48,865 nt of DNA from CAYVQE01 sp964633205. GTDB lineage: Bacteria > Myxococcota > B64-G9. Position numbers and translations under genes: made by a program. The stretch spans positions 1-48,865 of the forward strand of contig CAZWFN010000033.1 of assembly GCA_964633205.1 (NCBI GenBank), written 5' to 3'. Below the pieces are notes generated by a model. The model was not told the origin of the DNA. It did not search any database and worked only from the letters and a program-made list of their open reading frames with translations. How positions within the stretch are numbered: the first letter of the stretch is position 1; each line of letters begins with the position of its first letter. Of the stretch, positions 1 to 5,453 are shown piece after piece.

Positions 1-1
1 G

Positions 2-148
2 GGCGCTTCTGCCCGAAGTGTCCCGGCGCGCTTTATCGCTCATATCCAGGACGGCGAGACTGAGATGGTCCACATCGACGAGGAAGACCTGCTCGAGGTG
101 CTGGCCATCGGCGGCGAGGGGGAGCGGGTGGAGCAGGGGGGGCGCTGA
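2..148 (+). CDS. Hypothetical protein, C-terminal fragment (5' end outside window)
   Basis: The window opens inside an open frame starting at base 2 and ending in TGA at 146-148, giving the last 48 residues. The tail is acidic (motifs ETEMVHIDEEDLLEVL and GGEGERVEQ) with no domain I recognise. No start codon is visible, so the gene begins upstream of the window. It runs toward the peroxiredoxin gene on the opposite strand, with a short hairpin between them. It is called coding because the frame is open from the window edge and the next gene starts only after its stop. The fragment is too short to assign a function. Confidence 0.5.
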   Translation, partial: GASARSVPARFIAHIQDGETEMVHIDEEDLLEVLAIGGEGERVEQGGR

Positions 149-197
149 GCCCGGGGTGCCGCAGGGGGCTTGCGATCAGCGGTGGGTCGTCACGGCC

Positions 198-215
198 GGC
201 CGCTGGTCAGCGGCC
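198..215. terminator. Hairpin between convergent genes
   Basis: GGCCGCTG and CAGCGGCC face each other around a 2-base centre, which folds as a 7-bp GC-only stem with a GGTC tetraloop. It sits between the end of the window-edge gene and the end of the peroxiredoxin gene and could serve either strand. No T-run follows it, so this is a weak terminator call. Confidence 0.35.
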
Positions 216-237
216 GCGGGGGAAGCGAAGCCGGGCC

Positions 238-981
238 TCAGTAGCGGCCGACGTCCTCCGGCACGCGGGTGGTGATCATCTTCGCACCGGGCGTCCAGCC
301 GGCCGGGGCCGCCTTGCCCGGGTTGCGCGCCACCGCCTTCATGGCCTTGATCTGGCGGATCAGCTCGTCGACGCTGCGGCCCACCGGGCCGGTCAGCACC
401 TCGACCGCCATCACCGTGCCCTTGGGGTTGATGATGAAGCGGCCGCGCTTGTTCAGCCCGCTGGCCGGTTGCCAGACACCGTAGGCCCGCGAGACCGAGC
501 CGCTGGGGTCGGAGGCCATCGGGTAGCGCACGTTCTTGACGGTCGGCGAGTGCTTCTTGAACATCAGGTGGCTGAAGATGGTGTCGGTGCTGATGGAGAT
601 CACCTCGACGCCCATCTTCTTCAACTGCTGGTATTTGTCTGCGACCGCAGACAGCTCGGTCGGTCAGACGAAGGTGAAGTCGGCCGGGTAGAAGCACACC
701 ACCCGCCACTTGCCGTCGTAGTCGGACAGCTTGATCTTTTTCACCTCGTCGCCGACCACGGCGGCCAGCTCGAAGTTGGGCGCCTGCTCGCCCGGCAAGG
801 GAATCTTGTGCACCTGCATGGCCGGCGCGGCCGGGGCCGCCGCCGGGGCCTTGGACTGGGTGGCGGCGTCCGGCTTCTGCGCATCCGGCGTACCGCAGGG
901 GCCCAGCACCTCGGCCTGCAGCGGGGAAGCCACCAGCAGCGTCCCGAGCAGCAGGCCCGTGAGAATGGTGAGTCCTCTCAT
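238..981 (-). CDS. Exported selenocysteine-containing peroxiredoxin (AhpC/TSA type), UGA read as Sec106
   Basis: Two consecutive minus-strand frames, 664-981 and 238-663, are in the same phase and separated only by TGA at 664-666. Read through, they give one 247-residue peroxiredoxin. The UGA falls exactly where the family has its peroxidatic Cys: YPADFTFV-U-PTEL matches the P-x3-T-x2-C active site (P99, T103, U106). A 7-bp hairpin follows the UGA at SECIS distance. Residues 1-23 form a Sec signal peptide ending LQA, so the enzyme should act in the periplasm, reducing H2O2 or organic peroxides. The C-terminal site that normally carries the resolving Cys (VCPAGW) reads AAPAGW, so the enzyme looks like a 1-Sec type needing an outside thiol; Cys29 and Cys96 are the only other Cys. 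The ATG at 981 follows AAAGGAGGG. A candidate sigma-54 promoter lies 70 nt upstream. The alternative, a nonsense pseudogene, is unlikely because conservation continues on both sides. Confidence 0.88.
636..653 (-). promoter_or_regulatory. Bacterial SECIS-like hairpin downstream of the Sec UGA
   Basis: Starting 11 nt after the UGA at 664-666, the mRNA reads TGTCTGC-GGTC-GCAGACA, a perfect 7-bp stem with a GGUC apical loop. The loop lies 18-21 nt past the UGA. Bacterial SECIS elements are known to lie within the coding region just after the UGA and to show a G/GU in a small apical loop; the E. coli fdhF loop contains GGUCU. Stem, loop and distance all agree. SelB binding is inferred. Confidence 0.75.
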
Positions 982-1050
982 CGTCCCTCCTTTGCGGTTT
1001 TAGGTTATCCTTTATCCCAAAAGCGACCATATACCGGCCAGATTCCGATT

Positions 1051-1065
1051 GCAATCTCCTTGCCA
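1051..1065 (-). promoter_or_regulatory. Candidate sigma-54 promoter for the Sec-peroxiredoxin
   Basis: The minus strand reads TGGCAAG-GAGA-TTGC, matching 10 of the 11 fixed bases of TGGCACG-N4-TTGC and keeping GG-N10-GC spacing. It is 70 nt upstream of the ATG at 981 and overlaps nothing coding. Transcription would begin about 12 nt downstream of the GC. Confidence 0.62.
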
Positions 1066-1090
1066 AGGGGAGCTGGAAAAGATCGGGCAC

Positions 1091-1519
1091 CTACTGCCCG
1101 TTTGCCTCATCGGCGGACGAGGGGCATTCGCGGGCCACCTCGATGTGGGGCTTGATGTCGAGCAGCGGGGTCTGGTCGTACATGTCCAGCCCGCGGACGT
1201 GGACGGTGTGGTCCTCGACCCGCAGCACCTCGAGCACCGACAGGCCCAGCGGATTGGGGCGGATGGGCGAGCAGATGCTGAACACCCCCAGGGCGCGGTC
1301 GCGGTGCGGCGGTCGCTGGGCCAGTTCATCCGGGGTGAAGGCCGGGCTGCGATCGAAGTGGAACAGCACGACGATGCGCTGGCCGGTGCGGATGTCGGCC
1401 AGACCCGGGGCGTAGCGCGGCTCGATCTCCAGCCGGCCCTGCACCTCGGACACGCTCCAGTGCCGCGGGACGCTGGCGGCCTGGTGGCGGACGAAGCCGA
1501 TGGGCTCGAGTGCGATCAT
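1091..1519 (-). CDS. trmO: tRNA (N6-threonylcarbamoyladenosine-37) N6-methyltransferase, TrmO/TsaA (UPF0066) family
   Basis: The 142-residue protein carries the family signature: SPIRPNPLGLS at residues 83-93, an N-terminal PIGFVR strand (residues 6-11), and LDMYDQTPLLDIKPH in the C-terminal half. TrmO uses S-adenosylmethionine to methylate t6A37 of some threonine tRNAs in the cytoplasm. The length fits the compact one-domain form; the longer E. coli form has an extra C-terminal domain. The ATG at 1519 begins the conserved domain directly (MIALEPIG), whereas upstream codons in the same frame are not protein-like. The reverse strand of the next genes stays open far upstream, a high-GC artefact. 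It stands alone between the peroxiredoxin and cold-shock genes. Confidence 0.85.
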   Translation of the reverse strand: MIALEPIGFVRHQAASVPRHWSVSEVQGRLEIEPRYAPGLADIRTGQRIVVLFHFDRSPAFTPDELAQRPPHRDRALGVFSICSPIRPNPLGLSVLEVLRVEDHTVHVRGLDMYDQTPLLDIKPHIEVARECPSSADEANGQ

Positions 1520-1571
1520 GGCGGCCTCCGGGGCGCAAGTGGGGTTTGATCGAAGCACACGATCAAAACTG

Positions 1572-1600
1572 TTGACAAGGTTCTTGATCCGTGCAACCTT
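1572..1600 (+). promoter_or_regulatory. Possible sigma-70 -35/-10 pair upstream of the cold-shock gene
   Basis: A perfect TTGACA (1572-1577) is followed after 17 nt by AACCTT (1595-1600), a poor -10. If used, it gives a cold-shock leader of about 150 nt, as is common for csp mRNAs. The weak -10 keeps confidence low. Confidence 0.3.
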
Positions 1601-1756
1601 GGGGCCGCTTTCTTCCGAGTACCGATTGTCTGCGACAAGCCGTGCAAGGTGGGGAGTGAATGACGCCGGATGGGCCGGCGAGCAATCAGGCCACTGGAGC
1701 CGTGAGGAAATGGTTTTTGAACGGTTCGCAGGGGCACGAAAACAGGAGTTGGTAAA

Positions 1757-1957
1757 GTGGCTAGCGGAAGAGTGAAGTGGTTCAACAATTCCAAGGGGTT
1801 TGGGTTCATCGAGCAAGAGGACGGCGAGGATGTATTCGTGCATTTCTCCGCCATTCAGTCCGAGGGCTTCAAGAGCCTGAACGAGAACGATGTCGTCGAG
1901 TTCGAGGTCACCCGCGGGCCCAAGGGTCTGCAGGCGCAGAACGTCATCGTGAAGTAA
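1757..1957 (+). CDS. csp: Cold-shock domain protein (CspA family)
   Basis: The 66-residue protein is a single cold-shock domain. RNP1 is KGFGFIE (residues 13-19) and RNP2 is DVFVHFSAI (residues 25-33). Members bind single-stranded nucleic acid and act as RNA chaperones or antiterminators in the cytoplasm. The start is GTG at 1757, supported by AGGAG at 1743-1747 and by the family's usual length. The upstream ATG codons in this region are out of frame. The gene is followed by a strong intrinsic terminator at 1987-2015, so it is a single-gene transcript. A 237-bp non-coding stretch precedes it, consistent with a long regulated leader. Confidence 0.95.
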   Translation: MASGRVKWFNNSKGFGFIEQEDGEDVFVHFSAIQSEGFKSLNENDVVEFEVTRGPKGLQAQNVIVK

Positions 1958-1986
1958 CCCGGGCCCCGCAATAGCGAGGAACCGAC

Positions 1987-2015
1987 AGCCGGGCGCATTC
2001 GCGCCCGGCTTTTTT
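1987..2015 (+). terminator. Intrinsic terminator of the cold-shock gene
   Basis: AGCCGGGCGC-ATTC-GCGCCCGGCT forms a perfect 10-bp stem with a tetraloop, followed directly by TTTTT. It lies 30 nt after the csp stop codon. Confidence 0.92.
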
Positions 2016-2017
2016 GA

Positions 2018-2044
2018 TCGAAAAACTCCGGTCGAAAAACTCCG
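2018..2044 (+). repeat. Tandem 13-bp repeat
   Basis: TCGAAAAACTCCG occurs at 2018-2030 and again at 2032-2044, separated by one G, then runs into TTTTTT. It lies between the two related hairpins. Confidence 0.8.
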
Positions 2045-2074
2045 TTTTTTACTCTCTCGCAGCGAGCAAGCGCC

Positions 2075-2098
2075 AGCCGGGCGCAGAAGCGCCCGGCT
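2075..2098 (+). terminator. Second copy of the csp terminator hairpin
   Basis: The arms AGCCGGGCGC and GCGCCCGGCT are identical to those of the 1987-2010 stem; only the loop differs (AGAA instead of ATTC). The tail here is TATT rather than a T-run, so it may be a back-up terminator or a decayed duplicate. Confidence 0.6.
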
Positions 2099-2109
2099 TA
2101 TTCCAATCC

Positions 2110-2128
2110 GCGGTTCGGAATGAACCGC
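2110..2128. repeat. Small hairpin GCGGTTC-GGAAT-GAACCGC
   Basis: The stem is a perfect 7 bp with a 5-nt loop. A relative with the same core (GTTC-GGAGT-GAAC) is at 13627-13643, suggesting a small dispersed element. Confidence 0.5.
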
Positions 2129-2199
2129 TCGATCCGACTGCCCAGCTGATTCCAGGCCCCCGGCGGTGGCCCCGGCCAGGGGGCTGGCGACCGGTCCGC

Positions 2200-2214
2200 T
2201 GGCACCGCCCTTGC
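2200..2214 (+). promoter_or_regulatory. Candidate sigma-54 promoter for the host-attachment/DksA-BON operon
   Basis: TGGCACC-GCCC-TTGC matches 10 of 11 fixed consensus bases, with GG and GC ten bases apart and an A following. It lies 80 nt upstream of the ATG at 2294, after the csp terminators. Confidence 0.66.
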
Positions 2215-2293
2215 AGCACTGTATGCCCAGAGACGCAGCATCCGGCTCCCCAGCGGCTGAGGGCCGGAGTTCCACCTGCCGGAAGGAGGACGC

Positions 2294-2734
2294 ATGGCAG
2301 CCGAATCGACCTGGATCGTGGTGGCCGACGCAGCCCGGGCCCGTATCTTCACCCGCGATGGCGAGGGGCTGGCCCCGCAGCCGGTCACCAGCTTCTCGCA
2401 TCCCGACAGCCGCGAGAGATCGCGCGATATCGCCACCGATAGGCCGGGGCGCACCAACGACGGGGTGGACGCCTACATGCCGGGCACCGATCCGCAGCAG
2501 GCGGCCAAGGAACGCTTCGCCACCCAGCTGGCCCAGTGGTTGGAGCGCGAGGCCGGGCGCGACGCATACAGCGCGCTGGTGCTGGTGGCCCCGCCGGCCT
2601 TTCTGGGCATACTGCGCAATTCGCTCGACGACAACACCCGCCGCAGAGTCGTCCATAGCATCGACCGCGATCTGAGCAAGATCCGCGATCACGAGCTGGT
2701 GCCGCGTTTGCAGCGCGAGCTCGATCAGCGCTGA
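2294..2734 (+). CDS. Host-attachment protein (baeRF family 12-like)
   Basis: The 146-residue protein matches the family annotated as protein required for attachment to host cells, placed among bacterial eRF1/Pelota-like (baeRF) proteins. Visible family marks are the N-terminal TWIVVADAARARIF, the SRDIATDRPGR segment, and the C-terminal LVLVAPPAFLGILR and DLSKIRDHEL blocks. There is no signal peptide, so it is probably cytoplasmic despite the historic name; its biochemical role is not established. The start ATG at 2294 has GGAGG 6 nt upstream. It is the first gene of a pair with the zinc-finger/BON gene, 28 bp downstream, and a sigma-54-type promoter precedes it. Confidence 0.82.
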   Translation: MAAESTWIVVADAARARIFTRDGEGLAPQPVTSFSHPDSRERSRDIATDRPGRTNDGVDAYMPGTDPQQAAKERFATQLAQWLEREAGRDAYSALVLVAPPAFLGILRNSLDDNTRRRVVHSIDRDLSKIRDHELVPRLQRELDQR

Positions 2735-2762
2735 GCGCAGCCGAAGCGAGGAGGAGTGAATC

Positions 2763-3542
2763 ATGGAATTGAGTCAACAACTGCGCCAGCGCTTGCGCGA
2801 GGAGCGCCGCGATCTGTTGCTGCGGGTGGTGCGGCTGCGCGACGAGCGCGACACCTTGCCGCAGCGCGAGCCCGAGATGGAAGAGGACGCCCGGTTGCTG
2901 CGCGAGGCCGAGCGCATCGAGCGCATGGATGCGCGCAGCAAGCGGCGCCTGGACGAGATCGACGATGCCCTGGCCCGGTTGGATGCCGGCACCCTGGGGC
3001 TGTGCGCCAGCTGCGGTGAGCCGATCGAACCGCGGCGGCTGCAGGCCGAGCCGACGACCAAGCTGTGCATCCGCTGCGCCGAACAGCGAGAGCTCGAGCA
3101 GCGGGTGGTCGAGCCGGCCGAGCAGGAGCCGGCCGCCAAGCCGCGGCCGCCGCGGCCGCGGCCGCTGGACGACGAGCAGCTGGCCGACGACGTGCTGCGG
3201 CGGCTGCACGAGGACGAGCGGTTGGATCTCGACGAGCTGGAGGTGGAGGTGCTGTCGGGCCGGGTGGCGCTGCGCGGCACCGTGGCCTCGGAGCGCCAGC
3301 GTGAGATCATCCACAAGATCCTGGCCGATCAGCTCGACGTCGACGATCCCGAGGATACGCTGACCGTCGATCCGGTGCCTTTCGAGCGCAAGGCGACGCC
3401 CGGCCGGGTCGAGAGCGAGCCCGATCAGGTCCGGCGCCGGGTGGCCGACGACACCGAGCCGTTGACCGACGACCCGCGGGTGGCCGAGCAGGACGAGATC
3501 CCCTTCAGCCCGCCCGACCGGCCGGGCCCCGACGAGAGCTGA
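2763..3542 (+). CDS. DksA/TraR-type zinc-finger protein fused to a BON domain
   Basis: The 259-residue protein has three parts. Residues 1-75 are a charged coiled-coil-like helix pair. Residues 81-105 form a C4 zinc finger (C81, C84, C102, C105) of the TraR/DksA type, within LGLCASCGEPIEPRRL. Residues about 137-200 form a BON-like fold (LADDVLRRLHEDERLDL, then VEVLSGRVALRGTV). The tail is acidic and Pro-rich. DksA-like proteins act at the RNA polymerase secondary channel, and BON domains usually bind lipid or peptide surfaces in the envelope, so the combination is unusual. No signal peptide is seen, which favours the cytoplasm. The ATG follows GAGGAG. It is the second gene of the sigma-54-preceded operon. 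Confidence 0.75.
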   Translation: MELSQQLRQRLREERRDLLLRVVRLRDERDTLPQREPEMEEDARLLREAERIERMDARSKRRLDEIDDALARLDAGTLGLCASCGEPIEPRRLQAEPTTKLCIRCAEQRELEQRVVEPAEQEPAAKPRPPRPRPLDDEQLADDVLRRLHEDERLDLDELEVEVLSGRVALRGTVASERQREIIHKILADQLDVDDPEDTLTVDPVPFERKATPGRVESEPDQVRRRVADDTEPLTDDPRVAEQDEIPFSPPDRPGPDES

Positions 3543-3695
3543 ACCCAACCGTCGACTCCAGCGACCGCCCGGGCGGGTGTCGAAAAGCGAATTTTGGCGA
3601 AAGCGTTGTAACCAGGGGTGGGGTTGGCTCACACCCGCAGCCGCCCAGCGCCGATCGGTCGGGGTGGCGCTGGCTCATTGGGGTCCGGCCGCTGC

Positions 3696-4568
3696 TCAGG
3701 CGGTGGCCGGGTTGGGCTCCACCAGGCCCAGGGTGGCGCCGTGCGGATCGTTGACGATGGCGTAACGCATGCCCTCGGGCAGCGCGGTGGGCTTGGCCAA
3801 CACCCGACCGCCCAGCGCCTCCACGTGCTCGGCGACGTGGGCGACATTGGGCACCTGCAGGTAGCTCAGCCAGAAGGCCGGCGCGGCCGCCCCGGCGGCC
3901 GGCAGCAGGCCGGCGGCCGGCCGCTCGCGGTTGCCCAACATGCGGTAGCTGGCCCCGTCGCCCAGGTCGCGCTCCTGGGTCTGCCAGTCCACCAGCTCGC
4001 GGTAGAAGCGCTCCGAGGCCTCCGGCTCGGGGCTGACCAGCTCGTGCCAGGTGAACCCGCCCGGCGGCCCGGGGGGAACGTCGCGGGCTGCGTGGCTGGA
4101 ACGATCGCCCGCCACCGCGAGCACGATGGCGCCCTGTGGATCGCGCATCAGACTCAGGCGCCGGCCGGATCCGAAGCGCTCGTCGGCCACCGCCACGTCG
4201 GCACCCAGCTGTCGGGCCTGGCCGGCGGCGTCGCCTGCGTCGGGCACGGCCACCCCGGGCACCCACTGCGGCGGCAGATCCTGGTCCGGCCTGAGCTGGA
4301 TCAGCCCGGCCACCTCGCCGTTGTTCGGATGCTGCATGCGCACCGTCTCGCCACCGGCGGGCGAATCGGCCTGCCAGCCGAACAGGGCCTTGTAGAAGCG
4401 AACCGACTCCTGGGCCGAAGGGGTGTACAGCTCGTGCCAGACGAACCGGCCGGCCTCGCCGCGTTCGGCCACCGCGGCGCGATCGCGCAATGGAAAGAAT
4501 GGCCGGTGCAGGCCGTGAGGCACGAAAATGCCTTCTTCACTGTGGCGTTGGTCCTCTGAGTAGCGCAT
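3696..4568 (-). CDS. Two-domain VOC (glyoxalase/bleomycin-resistance-like) protein
   Basis: The 290-residue protein contains two vicinal-oxygen-chelate modules, at about residues 42-150 and 168-286. Each opens with the same block (FVWHELYTPSAQESVRFYKALFG and FTWHELVSPEPEASERFYREL) and ends with a DPQGA/DPHGA turn. This resembles the CFP-30-like VOC proteins annotated as putative glyoxalases. VOC proteins bind a metal and act on small electrophiles or sequester drugs; the substrate cannot be read from sequence. An N-terminal extension of about 40 residues precedes the first module. The ATG at 4568 has AAGGAG upstream. A sigma-54-like promoter lies 54 nt upstream. It is transcribed separately from the phosphoribosyltransferase. 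Confidence 0.85.
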   Translation of the reverse strand: MRYSEDQRHSEEGIFVPHGLHRPFFPLRDRAAVAERGEAGRFVWHELYTPSAQESVRFYKALFGWQADSPAGGETVRMQHPNNGEVAGLIQLRPDQDLPPQWVPGVAVPDAGDAAGQARQLGADVAVADERFGSGRRLSLMRDPQGAIVLAVAGDRSSHAARDVPPGPPGGFTWHELVSPEPEASERFYRELVDWQTQERDLGDGASYRMLGNRERPAAGLLPAAGAAAPAFWLSYLQVPNVAHVAEHVEALGGRVLAKPTALPEGMRYAIVNDPHGATLGLVEPNPATA

Positions 4569-4621
4569 GACACAAGCTCCTTTCGCGACGCCATGGCATC
4601 CGTCTCCGCGAGCATTTGTTT

Positions 4622-4636
4622 GCAAGGGACATGCCG
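4622..4636 (-). promoter_or_regulatory. Candidate sigma-54 promoter for the VOC gene
   Basis: The minus strand reads CGGCATG-TCCC-TTGC: 9 of 11 fixed bases with correct GG-N10-GC spacing, 54 nt upstream of the ATG at 4568. The first base (C for T) and the -22 position deviate. Confidence 0.5.
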
Positions 4637-4645
4637 TACCGCGCC

Positions 4646-5353
4646 TCAGCCCCTGGCCCCGTCCGGCTGGGCGGTGGCCAGCAGGGCGGCCGCCTCGCGC
4701 TCGGGCACGTCGCGCCAGCGTTGGTAGGCGCTGGCCACGGCGAAGGGCCCGTCGCCGCGGACGTTGGCGCAGACCACCGTATCGACCAGCTCGGCCAGCC
4801 GATCGACCGCGGCCCGGTGGCCGGTGGGCACCGCCACGCTCAGCCGGCCGGCGCCGGCCCGCTTCACCGCGGCCGCGGCGGCCATCATGGTGAAGCCCGA
4901 GGCCAGGCCGTCGTCGACCAGCACCGCCCCGCGCTGCGCCAGCGCCGGCCAGGGCCGCTCGCCGCGCAGGGTCTCGAGGCGGGACTCGACCTTGCTGCGG
5001 GTGCGGGCGATGCCCTCGTCGACCACCGCCTGGGGCAGGGCCAGGCGCTGGACCAGGGCCTGGTTCAGCACCACCGAGCCATCGAAGGCCACCGCTCCGT
5101 AACCGGCCTCGGTGTTCCAGGGCAGGGTGATCTTGCTGACCACCGCCACGTCCAGCGCCAGGCCCAGCATGCGGGCCAGCACCGTAGCCACCGGCACCCC
5201 GCCGGCCGGCACCGCCAGCACCACGCTGTCGCTGCCGCGGGTGTCGGCCATCAGCCTGGCCAGCGCCTCGCCGGCCGCGGCCCGATCGGCGAACACCGCT
5301 TCGCGATCGCGCAACCGCTCGTCGTCCACCACCGTTCCCATGCGTCGCGTCAT
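4646..5353 (-). CDS. Phosphoribosyltransferase family protein (PRTase type I)
   Basis: The 235-residue protein has the type I PRTase fold marks: a first strand with VVLAVPAGGVPVA near residue 43 and the PRPP-binding loop VLVDDGLASGFTM in the middle third, followed by a second Rossmann-like strand (LSVAVPTGH). Such stand-alone proteins are often annotated as predicted phosphoribosyltransferases and their acceptor base is unknown. The start at 5353 is chosen because GGGAGG lies 6 nt upstream; an in-frame ATG at 5401 would overlap the sigma-54-like promoter at 5398-5412. No signal peptide is present. The family is often found beside stress genes, as here. Confidence 0.82.
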   Translation of the reverse strand: MTRRMGTVVDDERLRDREAVFADRAAAGEALARLMADTRGSDSVVLAVPAGGVPVATVLARMLGLALDVAVVSKITLPWNTEAGYGAVAFDGSVVLNQALVQRLALPQAVVDEGIARTRSKVESRLETLRGERPWPALAQRGAVLVDDGLASGFTMMAAAAAVKRAGAGRLSVAVPTGHRAAVDRLAELVDTVVCANVRGDGPFAVASAYQRWRDVPEREAAALLATAQPDGARG

Positions 5354-5397
5354 CGTCTCCCTCCCCGCTGGGCTTGTCCCCTCCATGGATGGACGAT

Positions 5398-5412
5398 GCA
5401 AATGCCGGGCCA
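5398..5412 (-). promoter_or_regulatory. Candidate sigma-54 promoter for the phosphoribosyltransferase
   Basis: The minus strand reads TGGCCCG-GCAT-TTGC: 10 of 11 fixed consensus bases, with GG-N10-GC spacing, 45 nt upstream of the chosen ATG at 5353. Confidence 0.62.
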
Positions 5413-5453
5413 GCGCCAGCCCCCAGGGGATCCGATGCCCGAAGCATTCCGGT

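Larger units (their letters stand above)
1958..2293. other. Structured 336-bp intergenic region
   Basis: This stretch contains no gene. It holds the csp terminator, a 13-bp tandem repeat, a second near-identical hairpin, a third small hairpin (GCGGTTC-GGAAT-GAACCGC at 2110-2128) and a sigma-54-type promoter at 2200-2214 for the next operon. Each element is listed separately. Confidence 0.7.

Noticed and set aside
664..666. Peroxiredoxin as a nonsense pseudogene or two genes
   Set aside because: The UGA is at the catalytic residue, the following hairpin fits a SECIS, and the rest of the domain is intact.
1593..1607. GG-N10-GC site (CGGCCCC-AAGG-TTGC on minus) upstream of trmO
   Set aside because: Only 7 of 11 fixed bases match and the first base is wrong; this frequency is expected by chance in GC-rich DNA.
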